Positions 35,650 to 45,218 are shown, numbered from the stretch's first letter. The stretch: DNA of 64,000 bases from Rhizobium gallicum bv. gallicum R602sp (GCF_000816845.1 NZ_CP006880.1:2108001-2172000), one strand, 5' to 3'. The notes: generated by a model from the sequence alone, not told the origin. Program-made: numbers and translations.

Positions 35650-36788
35650 TCCGTTCCTCCTTCCGCCGCAATGCCGAGTTCGCGCGCCAGCGCCATCAGC
35701 TGCCTGCCCTCTTCGCCTTCGGCAGGAAAGGCCGAAAGGGCGCGCTTCAGCGCGCTTGCGGCACGATCCTTGTCGTTCAAGACCGCATAGGAACGGACAA
35801 GCCGCATCCAGCCCTCGAAATTGTTCGGCTCTGCAACAAGCTTTGCATCGAGGCTTTCCACCATGCCGCGGATCATCTGCTGCTGCTGACTGCTGCTCAT
35901 ATCCTGCGCCGCTGCGACATCTTCCTCTGTTGGATTGCCCGGCGCCTTGCCGTCCGCCACCACCGGAGCGCCGCCGTTTTTGGCGATATGCTCGTTGACC
36001 AGCGGCAGCCATGGCGCATCGGCGGGCGATTCTTGCGCCAGCGCCTCGAAAGCCACCTTCGCCTGCCCCGGTTGCCCCGCCTGCTCCAGGCTCAGCGCCA
36101 CGTAGAACTTCGCACGCGCATTGTCAGGCTCGAGCGAAAGCGACTGCTCCAGCACCTTGCGCGTCTCCTCGGTCACGACACCGTTGGCGCCCGCCATCAG
36201 CGTTTCGGCCAGCCCGTCAAGACGGATCGGGCTCGGCCCGAGCAGCCGGATGGCATTGCGGTAGGCCTTCTCCGCATCGGCGATGCGCATCGCATTGTAA
36301 TAGATCGGCGCCAGCACGTCCCAGCCCCTGCCGTCATCCGGATTCTCCGAAAGATGCCGCTCCGCCTTCACAATCAGCACCGCCATGTCGTTGCCAGGAT
36401 CCGCCAGCCGACCCGCCAACGGCCGCGACGGCACATCAGGACGGCCGAGCGGCAAATAAAGGGAAATCGAGACAAAAGGCAGAAAGACAACGATGGTCCA
36501 TTTCAGCCACTTTGGCGATGCGCGAAAAAAACCGGTCGCGCCGTTTTCCGGCTTGGTAGCGCAGATAAGGCGCCGGGCGATCTCGGCCTTTGCGTAATCG
36601 GCTTCGAGTACGCCGATTAATCCGGACGCCAGATCTCGGTCAACTTCCAACAGTTGATCGCGGTAGACCAGCGACGCGCTTGTGGCGCGCCGGCCAGTCA
36701 CTGCGAGCCGTCCATTGAACGGCGTAAACAGCACAGCCGCAACGGCAGCTGTCAGAGCCGCAAATGCAAGCCAAAGGAACATCTGCAT
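35646..36788 (-). CDS. ccmI: Apocytochrome c chaperone CcmI (CycH)
   Basis: A 380-aa protein with two N-terminal membrane helices (about 1-22 and 95-115) and a TPR-rich periplasmic part, for example [27 protein letters not shown]. CcmI holds the C-terminus of apocytochrome c for the haem lyase. It is the first gene of the ccm operon and has a TTGAC-N4-ATCAA box centred 66 bases before its ATG, almost the same spacing as at hemA. Confidence 0.93.
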   Translation of the reverse strand: MQMFLWLAFAALTAAVAAVLFTPFNGRLAVTGRRATSASLVYRDQLLEVDRDLASGLIGVLEADYAKAEIARRLICATKPENGATGFFRASPKWLKWTIVVFLPFVSISLYLPLGRPDVPSRPLAGRLADPGNDMAVLIVKAERHLSENPDDGRGWDVLAPIYYNAMRIADAEKAYRNAIRLLGPSPIRLDGLAETLMAGANGVVTEETRKVLEQSLSLEPDNARAKFYVALSLEQAGQPGQAKVAFEALAQESPADAPWLPLVNEHIAKNGGAPVVADGKAPGNPTEEDVAAAQDMSSSQQQQMIRGMVESLDAKLVAEPNNFEGWMRLVRSYAVLNDKDRAASALKRALSAFPAEGEEGRQLMALARELGIAAEGGTE

Positions 36789-36847
36789 CCAGTTCTTCGA
36801 TTATTATCCCGTTTTCGACGGACATAGGCGCTTCAACCGCCGCCAAC

Positions 36848-36861
36848 ATTGACAGTAATCA
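36848..36861 (-). promoter_or_regulatory. FNR/FixK-type box upstream of ccmI
   Basis: TTGACAGTAATCAA has the same two half-sites as the hemA box and nearly identical spacing to the start codon. It puts the ccm operon in the same putative low-oxygen regulon as fixNOQP. Confidence 0.75.
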
Positions 36862-36884
36862 AATAACCAGCGTTGTGACGACGT

Positions 36885-37613
36885 TTATCGGCGGCCGCCG
36901 GTAAAGACATAGCCGACGCCGCGAACGGACTGGACGATGGTCGGGTTCTTGGGATCCTGTTCGATTTTTCTGCGCAGCCTGGCAATTTGTGCGTCGATCG
37001 TTCGATCAAACGCTTCGAGGTTGCGGCTGCGCGTGAGATCCATCAGCGTTTCGCGCGACAGCACGCGGCCTGGGTTGCGCGCAAAGACGAGCAGTATATC
37101 GAACTCCCCGGTTGTCAGCGGTGTGTCTTGTCCAGAAGGGTCCGTCAACTTGCGCCGATGGATATGAAGTTGCCATCCATCGAATTCCAGGACGCCGTCA
37201 TCGCCGGCCTGCGGCACTGCCGGGCGTTCGGCAGGCTGGCGGCGGCGCAAGATGGTTCTCAGCCGGGCAAGAACCTCGCGAAGGTGGAATGGTTTGGCGA
37301 TGTAATCATCTGCTCCGACTTCGAGGCCTACGACTTTGTCGGTCACATCGTCGCGGCCTGTCAGCATCAAAATAGGCACGTCCGAACTTGCGCGGACTTC
37401 CCGCACCAACTGAAGTCCGTTTTGGCCGCCAGGTAAAACCAGATCGAGGAAAATCGCTGTAAAGTCGGTCTTCGCGAGCTCAGCGTGCATGGCCGTCCCA
37501 TCGGCGACCGCCGTGACGCGATATCCTTCGTCCTCAAAATAGCGGATCAGCATCTGCCGAATCCGGGCGTCGTCATCTACGACCAAAATATGCTCGGATT
37601 GCCTGTCCGTCAT
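36885..37613 (-). CDS. fxkR: OmpR/PhoB-type response regulator, probable FxkR
   Basis: A 242-aa two-component regulator with a receiver domain (Asp13-15, phospho-acceptor Asp57 in FLDLVLPG, Lys107 in IAKPF) and an OmpR-type winged helix (LTTGEFDILLVFARNPGRVLSRE, ending IVQSVRGVGYVF). I use the Met at 37613; a longer start at 37673 is possible. No cognate kinase lies next to it. In Rhizobium etli the OmpR-type regulator FxkR is phosphorylated by hybrid FixL and activates fixK through a K-box; hFixL, fixK and a perfect K-box are all about 10 kb away. That makes FxkR the best reading, but another OmpR-type regulator cannot be excluded. Confidence 0.78.
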   Translation of the reverse strand: MTDRQSEHILVVDDDARIRQMLIRYFEDEGYRVTAVADGTAMHAELAKTDFTAIFLDLVLPGGQNGLQLVREVRASSDVPILMLTGRDDVTDKVVGLEVGADDYIAKPFHLREVLARLRTILRRRQPAERPAVPQAGDDGVLEFDGWQLHIHRRKLTDPSGQDTPLTTGEFDILLVFARNPGRVLSRETLMDLTRSRNLEAFDRTIDAQIARLRRKIEQDPKNPTIVQSVRGVGYVFTGGRR

Positions 37614-37791
37614 TTCTACATTCCCTAGGGCTTTTCCGAAAGACACCCGCGAACCACCAGTTGCTTTCCTCAATTATCGAATTTCTCGGGAAATGGGAAC
37701 GTCGCCGATCATGCTTCTCCCCAAAGAATGGTCAAGCGGCTCGCAAGGACCACGAAAGATCCAGTTTTGCGGTCTTTTCTCGCCTGGGCGG

Positions 37792-37805
37792 TTGATCAAG
37801 ATCAA
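37792..37805 (+). promoter_or_regulatory. Perfect FNR/FixK box upstream of a Crp/Fnr gene
   Basis: TTGATCAAGATCAA is a perfect match to TTGAT-N4-ATCAA, centred about 63 bases before the ATG at 37862. The Crp/Fnr regulator gene is therefore probably controlled by FixK or by itself. Confidence 0.85.
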
Positions 37806-37861
37806 ACAGGAATTCGCTTGCGCAGGCTAAATCAGGTTTGGGATTCAACAAGGGTAGGAAA

Positions 37862-38524
37862 ATGTCCGTCGAGACGTCCGTATTGGCGCGTTCAAAGCTA
37901 TTTGCCGGGCTGGGCAGCAACACCGCCAACAGGCTGCTCAAGCTGGCTGACATCACCAGGTACGAGCCTCGCGATTTCATCATCCGGGAAGGCCAAAGAG
38001 CAGACTCGTTCTTTTGCGTTCTCCAAGCCTATGTTCGCTTGTTCAAGACGAACGAGATCGGTCGCGCAGCAGACATCAGGATCTGTGAGCCGCGTGATAC
38101 TTTCGCCGAATATCTGATTGGCGGCGGTGGCGTCTATGCCTACAACGCCCAGGCGGCAGGTAACGTGGCGCTAGCACGCTTTACCATCGACGGCGTGAGA
38201 CGCTTGGCGCAAGAGGACCGAGCTCTGGATAGGAACATCATGCAGTTGATGGCCGACCATCTGCTTGCGACGATGGAATGTGTAGCTAGTGACCGTTTAC
38301 ACACCGCGCCTCAGCGGGTTGCCAACTATCTTTTAAGCCAATGTTCGGCAGGAAAACCAAGCGAAACCGTTCGTCTCCCCTACCAAAAGAGCTTGCTCGC
38401 CGGCAAGCTCGGCCTTGCTCCTGAAGCACTTTCGCGCGCATTCGGTGCGCTCAAGGAAGCGGGCGTCACTGTCAAAGGCAGAACGGTGCGCATCGACGAT
38501 ATCGCGGCTCTGCGCCAGATGTAG
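37862..38524 (+). CDS. Crp/Fnr-family regulator (Dnr-like, next to fixS)
   Basis: A 220-aa cyclic-nucleotide-binding-fold regulator with a C-terminal helix-turn-helix (KSLLAGKLGLAPEALSRAFGAL). It lacks the N-terminal cysteine cluster of FNR/FnrN, so direct oxygen sensing through an Fe-S cluster is unlikely. Its helix differs from the FixK form found at 47120, so it may read a different site; a role in nitric oxide or nitrogen-oxide response is possible. ATG at 37862 follows a short AGGAAA site. In Sinorhizobium meliloti a Crp/Fnr gene also borders fixS on pSymA. Confidence 0.88.
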   Translation: MSVETSVLARSKLFAGLGSNTANRLLKLADITRYEPRDFIIREGQRADSFFCVLQAYVRLFKTNEIGRAADIRICEPRDTFAEYLIGGGGVYAYNAQAAGNVALARFTIDGVRRLAQEDRALDRNIMQLMADHLLATMECVASDRLHTAPQRVANYLLSQCSAGKPSETVRLPYQKSLLAGKLGLAPEALSRAFGALKEAGVTVKGRTVRIDDIAALRQM

Positions 38525-38528
38525 CGGC

Positions 38529-38547
38529 CGGCGGCAACGATCCGCCG
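38529..38547. terminator. Stem-loop between convergent Crp/Fnr and fixS genes
   Basis: CGGCGG and CCGCCG pair around a seven-base loop between two convergent stops. It could end transcription from both sides; no clear U-run is present. Confidence 0.4.
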
Positions 38548-38568
38548 CTCCTGGCAACGGTCATACCC

Positions 38569-38727
38569 TTACGGCCGGGGCGTCTTTTCATCCTCGTCAT
38601 CGAGAATGCGCCATGACGCTCCCTCGAGATCGTCGTACTGGCCGTTCTTCAGAGACCACAGGAAACCAAAAAGGCCCAATCCTCCCATGAAGAGCGCGAT
38701 CGGAATGAGGTAAATCAACATGTTCAT
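38569..38727 (-). CDS. fixS: cbb3 oxidase assembly protein FixS (CcoS)
   Basis: A 52-aa protein with one membrane helix near the N-terminus (LIYLIPIALFMGGLGLFGFL) and the CcoS hallmark GQYDDLEGASWRIL, followed by an acidic tail. It is needed to insert cofactors into cbb3 oxidase. The ATG at 38727 overlaps the fixI stop (ATGA). It is the last gene of fixGHIS. Confidence 0.94.
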   Translation of the reverse strand: MNMLIYLIPIALFMGGLGLFGFLWSLKNGQYDDLEGASWRILDDEDEKTPRP

Positions 38728-41015
38728 GGCCACACGCCCCCCACGGCCGAATGCTTCGTATTGCGGATCGCATGGCGCCTGCCAGGGACCTTTGCCCTTT
38801 CGTTCATTCGCAGGGCATTTGCGATTACGATGAGCGACGATGTCGACATCGCCACGGCCGCGACCAGAGGCGTCGCATAGCCCGCGATTGCGATCGGCAC
38901 GGCGATGATGTTGTAACCAATCGCCAGCGCGAAGTTCTGCCGGATGAACCGAGCCGCCAGGCGCGACACGGAGATCGCCTCGGGCACGGCCTCAAGGCTA
39001 TCGTGCATGAAGACCAGGTCTGCTGCCTGCCGGCCGACATCTGCCGCCGTCGACGGTGCCATCGACACGTGAGCTACCGAGAGCGCCGGTGCGTCGTTGA
39101 TCCCGTCACCGACCATCAGGACGCGATGGCCGAGCTTGCCCAGACGTTCGCATTCCTCCATCTTTCCCCGGGGCGTCAATCCTGCAAGCCAGCGGTCGAT
39201 CTTGAGCGTCTTGGCTGTCGCCTCGACGACACATTGCCGGTCGCCCGACATCATAATCGCGGCAAACCCCTCACGCGCAAGGCTCTCGATCGCGCCATCG
39301 GCACCTGGCCGCAGGGTATCCTCGAAGTAAAAGCGTACAAGCTCGATCCCATCCTTCGATAGGACGACCTCGGAGAATGCATCGCTCTGTTGTGCGCCTC
39401 GCGGACTTCCCGGGCAAGCAAAGGCCGCGTTGCCGAGACGGTAGATTCCTTTCCCGCATTCGGCTTCCAGTCCAGCGCCCGGGATCTCCTCGACCTCATC
39501 AAATGCCAGGACATTTGGTCCGGCCTCGCGCCAAAGTGCCTGTGACAATGGATGCCGGGAATGAGCCGCCAGGCCGGCGGCAACGGCCAGTTCACCTGGG
39601 CCGGCATGCGTGTGGTAAGCGAGACGCGGCTGCCCCATCGTCAGGGTGCCGGTCTTGTCGAAGGCGACCATATCGATCTCCGCCAGGCGTTCCATGGCCG
39701 AGCCGTCCTTGACCATAATGCCTCGCCGGAACAGCCTCCCGGCAGCCACGACCTGAACAACGGGAACCGCCAGGCCGAGCGCGCAGGGGCACGTGATGAT
39801 CAAGACGGCGACGGCCACCAGCATCGCTTGCTTCCAATCGCCCCCGATCAGACCCCAACCGAGAAAGGATACCAGTGCCAGGAGATGAACGGCCGGCGAA
39901 TAATAGCTCGCGGCGCGATCGGCGATGCGCCGGTAGCGGGCGCGGCCGCCTTCTGCGGCTTCCATCAGGCCGATGATCTCGGCAAGCAACGAGTTTCTTG
40001 CAGTCGCCGCTGCCTTGATCGTCAACGATCCCGTCAGGTTCATCGCACCGGACTTCAGTTCGCTTCCCGTCGATACCGCGATCGGAATGCTCTCGCCCGT
40101 GACGATCGAAAGGTCGATCTCGCTCTTGCCGGTAACGACGGTGGAATCGACCGGAATACGTTCGCCGGCCGGCACGGCAATCAAATCGCCGATACTGATT
40201 TCGTCCAACGGCACATAACGCTTGGGGCCGTCCCGGTTGATCAGGAGCGCGCCTCGCGGGGCAAGCCGCGCCAGGCCGGTGATTGCCGCACGTGCCTTGT
40301 CGCGCATGACGTGATCGAGAGTGCGGCCAATCAACAGGAAAAACAGCAGGGACACAGATGCATCGAACCAGGCGTGCTCACCATGGTGGATCGTTTCCCA
40401 GAGCGACATCGAATAAGAAAGCGTCACGGCGAGCGATATAGGCACATCCATATTGGTACGGCCGTGCTTTAAAGCGTTCCATGCGGATTGATAGAAGAAA
40501 CGGCCGGCATAAATCAGCGTGGGCGCCGCGATCATTGCCGATATCCAATGGAACATGTCGCGCGTTGCAGCCTCCGCCCCGGACCAGATCGATACGGAAA
40601 GCAGCATAATGTTTGCCGCAGCAAAGCCCGAGACACCGACGGCCAGCAGCAGTTGATTGCGAACGCGATCATCGTCGCTCAAGTCAGCCGTGAACAAATG
40701 CGCTTGATAGCCGCAGCGCGCAATTGCAGACAGAATGCCGGCTGGATTGACCGGCTTGCCGTTCATCTCCTCGTGCCATACGCAGCTCACGCGCTTTGCC
40801 GTGAGGTTTACCCGCGCGCCCTTGACATAAGGCAACTGCGTCAGCGCCTTTTCGATGGTCGAGATGCAGGCGCCGCAGTGAACGCCTGGGACGCTGAAAT
40901 CCGATTGCCTGAGACCGGAGCCCAAAGGCTGGCTGGCCAGCAGTGCCTCCTCGGCGCTGATCACGTTGCTGCTCAGCGACAGCACGCCTTCTACATCCAT
41001 GGTGCAGCATGTCAT
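38724..41015 (-). CDS. fixI: Copper-exporting P-type ATPase FixI (CcoI)
   Basis: A 763-aa P1B-type ATPase that supplies copper for the cbb3 oxidase active site. The N-terminal metal-binding domain has GVHCGAC (Cys47, Cys50) and an additional Cys-Cys near residue 3. The membrane metal site is ITCPCALGLAVPV, the phosphorylation site VAFDKTGTLTMG, and the hinge VGDGINDAPAL. It overlaps fixH and fixS by four bases each. Its role in cytochrome oxidase assembly rather than copper resistance follows from the fixGHIS context. Confidence 0.96.
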   Translation of the reverse strand: MTCCTMDVEGVLSLSSNVISAEEALLASQPLGSGLRQSDFSVPGVHCGACISTIEKALTQLPYVKGARVNLTAKRVSCVWHEEMNGKPVNPAGILSAIARCGYQAHLFTADLSDDDRVRNQLLLAVGVSGFAAANIMLLSVSIWSGAEAATRDMFHWISAMIAAPTLIYAGRFFYQSAWNALKHGRTNMDVPISLAVTLSYSMSLWETIHHGEHAWFDASVSLLFFLLIGRTLDHVMRDKARAAITGLARLAPRGALLINRDGPKRYVPLDEISIGDLIAVPAGERIPVDSTVVTGKSEIDLSIVTGESIPIAVSTGSELKSGAMNLTGSLTIKAAATARNSLLAEIIGLMEAAEGGRARYRRIADRAASYYSPAVHLLALVSFLGWGLIGGDWKQAMLVAVAVLIITCPCALGLAVPVVQVVAAGRLFRRGIMVKDGSAMERLAEIDMVAFDKTGTLTMGQPRLAYHTHAGPGELAVAAGLAAHSRHPLSQALWREAGPNVLAFDEVEEIPGAGLEAECGKGIYRLGNAAFACPGSPRGAQQSDAFSEVVLSKDGIELVRFYFEDTLRPGADGAIESLAREGFAAIMMSGDRQCVVEATAKTLKIDRWLAGLTPRGKMEECERLGKLGHRVLMVGDGINDAPALSVAHVSMAPSTAADVGRQAADLVFMHDSLEAVPEAISVSRLAARFIRQNFALAIGYNIIAVPIAIAGYATPLVAAVAMSTSSLIVIANALRMNERAKVPGRRHAIRNTKHSAVGGVWP

Positions 41016-41509
41016 TGGACGAACCCCGCGGTATTGATCCTGAGTGCCTCGTGCATCACGGTCACGCCCTCGTTCTTCGAAATGACTTCAACGATCCAAT
41101 CGCCCGACAGGACGCGGTGGCGCGCTTCGAAATGGCCGTCAGGTCTCTTCCGCAATCGAATGACGAAATCCTCCTGGTCGCCGACCGGCCGCCTGAAATG
41201 CGCCGTGACCTCGTCAGCGGCGGCTGGCGAACCGCCGCGATCGCGCAACCCATAAACGATCAACCCGTCTTGAAGCGCGAATTCGCCAGAAACGCCGCTT
41301 GTGGCCATAGCGCGCATTGCCTGCGCCTTCTTGTTGAATTCCTGGCTTGCGACATAGGCATTTTTCACCACCAGGCCGCTCCAGCTCGACGAGGCGTACC
41401 AGGCCATCGTCATGTTGACGGAAATGATGATGCCGAAGAAGGAAAGCATGATGAAAAGCATGTGGCGGCCGGTAAAGCCTTTGCCGTTGGTGATCTGGTG
41501 CTCGCTCAT
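41012..41509 (-). CDS. fixH: cbb3 oxidase assembly protein FixH (CcoH)
   Basis: A 165-aa protein with one N-terminal membrane helix (HMLFIMLSFFGIIISVNMTMAW) and a periplasmic beta-rich domain, as in FixH/CcoH. It includes VVKNAYVASQEFNKKA, a typical stretch just after the helix. It starts at 41509 overlapping the fixG stop. FixH helps assemble cbb3 oxidase together with FixI. Confidence 0.94.
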   Translation of the reverse strand: MSEHQITNGKGFTGRHMLFIMLSFFGIIISVNMTMAWYASSSWSGLVVKNAYVASQEFNKKAQAMRAMATSGVSGEFALQDGLIVYGLRDRGGSPAAADEVTAHFRRPVGDQEDFVIRLRKRPDGHFEARHRVLSGDWIVEVISKNEGVTVMHEALRINTAGFVQ

Positions 41510-43092
41510 TTTCTGGCTCCTGGCGAATTGAAGGCGGCTTTGTAGACCGAGCGATCCGTGCCGACCGGGTCTTCGGCCACGAAAAGAAATTCGCTGAGGG
41601 CACTGGAGGCATTCTTGCTTGTGACGAAGACCTTGAGCGCCATTGCCGTGTCGGGCTTCGTTTCAATCATGAAATGCCGGCTCTCCTCTTCCGACAGTTC
41701 CGGAATCTTCATCGTCGCGCCATCCATTCCTTCAATATGCAAGGCAATCGTGCGGGGCTGCGGCAGCATGTTGAGAATACGAAGCGTGTAGCCGTTACGG
41801 ATCGAGCCGTCTGATTCGAGAACGAACTGAGGGTTTCGGTCGTGCACCACGTTGAGGTCAAGCCGCTCGCGCAGTGCGAGATGGACGAGCATACCGATGC
41901 CAACTGCTGCCCAGACGGCAGCGTAAAAGACTACGCGCAGCCTGAAGATGACGCGCCAATTGAAATGCCGGATTGCGGCGATGAAGTTTCCGTCGTCATC
42001 GCGAACGCGCTGAGGCTGAACACCGGTCTTTCCATTGTCGGTGGCAAGCGCCATGTTGGCGGCATATTCGCTCAGTGTTGCATAGGCGATGAGGCCGCGC
42101 GGCTTGTTCAGCTTGTCCATGACACCATCGCAGGCATCGATGCAGAGCGCGCAGGTGATGCATTCCATTTGCTGACCGTCGCGGATATCGATGCCCATTG
42201 GGCAGACGGCGACGCAGGCATTGCAGTCGACGCAGTCTCCAACGGCCTGGCCCGAAAGGACCGCTTTCTTGGCATGACGGGAGCGCGGCTCGCCGCGCCA
42301 GTCGTTATAGGTGACGACGAGGGAGTTTTCGTCGATCATGGCGCCCTGGATCCGCGGCCACGGACACATGTATGTGCAGACCTGCTCGCGCATCAGACCG
42401 CCGAGCACATAGGTCGTTGTGGTAAGCGTGGCGACGGTTGCATAGGCGACGGCCGGTGCCTGGCCCGAAAAGAAACTCAGTGCCAATGTTGGCGCGTCAG
42501 CAAAGTAGAAAATCCATGCGCCGCCGGTTGCTGCACCGATGCCGAGCCAGATCGCGTGCTTGGCGACGCGCTTCAATAATTTGCCGGTGCTCCATGGCGC
42601 ATTGTCGAGTTTGATCCGTGCGTTGCGGTCGCCCTCGATGGCGCGCTCGATGACGAGAAACAGATCGACCCATACCGTCTGGGGACAGGCATAGCCGCAC
42701 CATGCTCGCCCGACTGCGGACGTCACCAGAAACAAGCCAAAGCCCGCCATGACCAGCAGGCCGGCCACGTAAAAGAATTCCTGCGGCCAAATCTCGATGA
42801 AGAAAAAAAAGAAGCGCCGTAAGGACAGATCGATCAGGATCGCCTGGTCGGGCGCGTAAGGACCTCTGTCCCACCGCAACCATGGTGAGAGATAGTAAAT
42901 CCCGAGCGTGATCAGCATCACGATCCATTTGAAGCGGCGGAAGTGGCCTTCCGCCCGCTTGGGGAAAACCTTCTCACGCGCTGCATAAAGAGGCTGACGA
43001 TTGCGCGCCGCGTTGACCGGTTCCACCTGAAGGTGTTCGACCGTGTTCTTGTCGCGTGGGGCCGGGGCGGTGTAGAGATTCATCGTCAGCAT
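41506..43092 (-). CDS. fixG: Ferredoxin-like membrane protein FixG (CcoG)
   Basis: A 528-aa membrane protein with about five helices and two 4Fe-4S cluster motifs, CVDCNACVAVCP and CITCALCIDACD. An additional CGYACPQTVW and CTYMCPWPRIQ lie in membrane loops. CcoG is reported as a copper reductase in oxidase assembly. The C-terminal domain is IgG-like. The first ATG (43092) or the one nine bases later may be used. A TTGAC-N4-GTCAA box lies about 50-60 bases upstream. Confidence 0.96.
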   Translation of the reverse strand: MLTMNLYTAPAPRDKNTVEHLQVEPVNAARNRQPLYAAREKVFPKRAEGHFRRFKWIVMLITLGIYYLSPWLRWDRGPYAPDQAILIDLSLRRFFFFFIEIWPQEFFYVAGLLVMAGFGLFLVTSAVGRAWCGYACPQTVWVDLFLVIERAIEGDRNARIKLDNAPWSTGKLLKRVAKHAIWLGIGAATGGAWIFYFADAPTLALSFFSGQAPAVAYATVATLTTTTYVLGGLMREQVCTYMCPWPRIQGAMIDENSLVVTYNDWRGEPRSRHAKKAVLSGQAVGDCVDCNACVAVCPMGIDIRDGQQMECITCALCIDACDGVMDKLNKPRGLIAYATLSEYAANMALATDNGKTGVQPQRVRDDDGNFIAAIRHFNWRVIFRLRVVFYAAVWAAVGIGMLVHLALRERLDLNVVHDRNPQFVLESDGSIRNGYTLRILNMLPQPRTIALHIEGMDGATMKIPELSEEESRHFMIETKPDTAMALKVFVTSKNASSALSEFLFVAEDPVGTDRSVYKAAFNSPGARK

Positions 43093-43136
43093 CCATCATT
43101 GATGCCCCCTTGTCGCATTCCGCAGCGCCGCCTTCC

Positions 43137-43150
43137 TTGACGTAGGTCAA
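43137..43150 (-). promoter_or_regulatory. FNR/FixK-type box upstream of fixG
   Basis: TTGACGTAGGTCAA is a perfect inverted repeat of TTGAC, centred 51 bases before the first fixG ATG and 60 before the second. It gives fixGHIS its own promoter separate from fixNOQP. Confidence 0.78.
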
Positions 43151-43191
43151 GAAGCAGGCCAGCCGACGCCGAACGCTCACGTGCAAAAAAA

Positions 43192-43211
43192 GCCACGCGC
43201 GAAGGCGTGGC
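43192..43211 (-). terminator. Rho-independent terminator of the fixNOQP operon
   Basis: Read on the minus strand, GCCACGC pairs with GCGTGGC around a six-base loop and is followed at once by seven Ts. It lies 40 bases past the 62-aa gene downstream of fixP and before the fixG promoter, cleanly separating the two operons. Confidence 0.88.
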
Positions 43212-43252
43212 CAGGAGGCCGCAGCGAGAGACCTGCAGCGGATGTCCGCCTA

Positions 43253-43441
43253 TTAGCGGCTTGTGGTCGACTGATCCTTGAGACAGGTCAAACTGATCAT
43301 CGCCTGACCAAGCCTCTCCGAGTCGTCCTTTTCCTCATCTGCCGTGACAGGCATCTTGGCCCGAACGGAAACGCGCGTGTGGACGACCGAACGCGGCGTT
43401 CCGTAGAGCGAAATCAGCGGATTGGTATCGCGTTTGGACAT
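43253..43441 (-). CDS. Small 62-aa protein downstream of fixP
   Basis: A 62-aa frame nine bases after the fixP stop with a good ribosome site (TAGGAG six bases before the ATG) and the operon terminator just after it. Position and signals therefore support a real fifth gene of the fixNOQP operon. The protein is soluble, polar and has one Cys; it reads MSKRDTNPLISLYGTPRSVV at the start. I do not recognise a family. It might be a small accessory of the oxidase. Confidence 0.55.
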   Translation of the reverse strand: MSKRDTNPLISLYGTPRSVVHTRVSVRAKMPVTADEEKDDSERLGQAMISLTCLKDQSTTSR

Positions 43442-43450
43442 AATGATCTC

Positions 43451-44314
43451 CTATTTTCCGCCGCCCAGCGAATGCACGAAGACGGTCAGTTCTTTCACGG
43501 TCGTCTCGCCAAGGCGGGCGGCCCAGGCCGGCATCATGCCATGTTTTGGAGCGATGATCTGGCGGGTGATCGCCTCTTCGCCCTCCCCTTTCAGCCAGAT
43601 GGCATCGGCCAGATTGGGCGCTCCCATGTCGTTGCTGCCCTTGCCATCTTCGCCGTGACAGGCCGCGCAATTGTCGAGAAAAGCCTGCTTGCCGGCGCTT
43701 GCCATCTCTATATCGGACGACGTTTTTGTCAGGCTCCAGACATAGGCAGCGACGTTGCGGGTTTGCGTGGCGTCGAGGACATCAGCAAACGCAGGCATCT
43801 CGGACACTTGGGTGTCGCCGTCACCGTCGAAACGGACGCCGTGGGCGATGGTCTTTTGGATTGATTCAAGATCGCCGCCCCATAGCCAATCGTCATCGTT
43901 CAGGTTCGGGAACCCAGGGCCGCCGGCTGCGCCACTACCATGGCACGGCACACAATTGACCTTGAAAGCGGAAGCGCCACCCGAGATGGCAAATTGCCGC
44001 AGATTGGGATCCGCGTCGATTTCGCCGACCGTCTTTGCGGCAATCTGGTCGAGATAGGTGGTCTGGGTGGATTTTGCCGTCTCTACTTCCTGCGTAAGAT
44101 CGGCACGGCTCGAAGAGCCGAGCAGCCCATCGGTGGCCTTGGTCAAAAGCGGAATGGAAGGATAAGCGATGGCATAGCCCACCGCCCACAGGATCGTCGC
44201 ATAGAACGTCCAGACCCACCACCGCGGCATGGGATTGTTCAGCTCGCGGATACCGTCCCATTCATGGCCGGTGGTTTCGACGCCGCTGAATTCGTCAACA
44301 TGTTTGTCCGACAT
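43451..44314 (-). CDS. fixP: cbb3 oxidase dihaem subunit FixP (CcoP)
   Basis: A 287-aa cytochrome c subunit with one N-terminal membrane helix (WWVWTFYATILWAVGYAIAY) and two haem c motifs, CVPCH (121-125) and CAACH (216-220). It passes electrons to FixO/FixN. I chose the ATG at 44314 because the protein then starts MSDKHVDEFSG, like other FixP proteins, and has AAGGA upstream; an ATG at 44323 would overlap fixQ by eight bases. Confidence 0.96.
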   Translation of the reverse strand: MSDKHVDEFSGVETTGHEWDGIRELNNPMPRWWVWTFYATILWAVGYAIAYPSIPLLTKATDGLLGSSSRADLTQEVETAKSTQTTYLDQIAAKTVGEIDADPNLRQFAISGGASAFKVNCVPCHGSGAAGGPGFPNLNDDDWLWGGDLESIQKTIAHGVRFDGDGDTQVSEMPAFADVLDATQTRNVAAYVWSLTKTSSDIEMASAGKQAFLDNCAACHGEDGKGSNDMGAPNLADAIWLKGEGEEAITRQIIAPKHGMMPAWAARLGETTVKELTVFVHSLGGGK

Positions 44315-44315
44315 A

Positions 44316-44468
44316 TCAGTCATCCTTCAAAGGTATGCTTGCGGCTTCATTGGCGCTTTCCCTGCCACCCGGACGGAGCGTGAAAAGGACAACGCCAATG
44401 AAGAACAGCGTCATAGCGAGGAGGCCCCAACTGTCGGCGAAGTGGCGCATTGTTGTGTAGGTTTCCAT
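44316..44468 (-). CDS. fixQ: cbb3 oxidase small subunit FixQ (CcoQ)
   Basis: A 50-aa protein with one membrane helix and the typical start METYTTMRHFADSWGLLAM. It stabilises the cbb3 complex. It lies between fixO (9 bases) and fixP in the invariant order N-O-Q-P. Confidence 0.94.
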   Translation of the reverse strand: METYTTMRHFADSWGLLAMTLFFIGVVLFTLRPGGRESANEAASIPLKDD

Positions 44469-44477
44469 GAGCGTTCC

Positions 44478-45209
44478 TCAGCGATATCCGGTTGCGTCGT
44501 CATAAGTCGAATAATCGACCAAGGTGCCTAGCATCTGCAGGTAGGCCACCAGAGCGTCCATCTCCGTCAGCTTCGAAGGGTCACCGTCGAAGTCGCCGGT
44601 CTTGGCCTTCGGATAGCGTTCGAGCAGCGCCGTGGTGTCGGCGTTGGGATCCGCCTGCAATTTCATGTCGGCCTCGGCGTTGGCGATCATGGCCGGGGTA
44701 TAAGGCACACCTACAACTCTGTTTGCCTTGAGATCCATGCCGACATCCTTCGCCGCGACCTCGTTGGTCTTGAGGAAGGCGTAGCTTGGCATGATCGATT
44801 CCGGCACGACCGCGCGCGGATCGGCAAGGTGCTGGACCTGCCATTCGTTCGAATACCGACCACCGACACGTGCAAGATCTGGTCCGGTCCGCTTTGAACC
44901 CCATTGGAAGGGATGGTCGTACATCGATTCGGCTGCGAGTGAATAATGTCCGTAGCGTTCGACTTCGTCTCGGAATGGCCGGATCATCTGGCTGTGGCAG
45001 ACGTAGCAGCCCTCGCGCACGTAGATGTTGCGGCCGGCCAGTTCCAGTGGCGTATAGGGACGCATCCCCTCCACCTTTTCGATCGTGTTCTGCAGGTAGA
45101 ACAGCGGCGCAATTTCGACGATCCCGCCAACGCTGACAACCAGGAGCGATCCCACCAGCAGGAGCGTCGCGTTCTTTTCTATGATCTGGTGTTTCTCAAG
45201 TATCGACAT
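44478..45209 (-). CDS. fixO: cbb3 oxidase monohaem subunit FixO (CcoO)
   Basis: A 243-aa membrane-anchored cytochrome c with one N-terminal helix and a single haem motif CYVCH (68-72) inside the conserved [19 protein letters not shown] distal methionine is likely in the [10 protein letters not shown] region. It is the direct electron donor to FixN. It starts nine bases after fixN ends. Confidence 0.97.
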   Translation of the reverse strand: MSILEKHQIIEKNATLLLVGSLLVVSVGGIVEIAPLFYLQNTIEKVEGMRPYTPLELAGRNIYVREGCYVCHSQMIRPFRDEVERYGHYSLAAESMYDHPFQWGSKRTGPDLARVGGRYSNEWQVQHLADPRAVVPESIMPSYAFLKTNEVAAKDVGMDLKANRVVGVPYTPAMIANAEADMKLQADPNADTTALLERYPKAKTGDFDGDPSKLTEMDALVAYLQMLGTLVDYSTYDDATGYR

Positions 45210-45218
45210 GGTCGTTCC

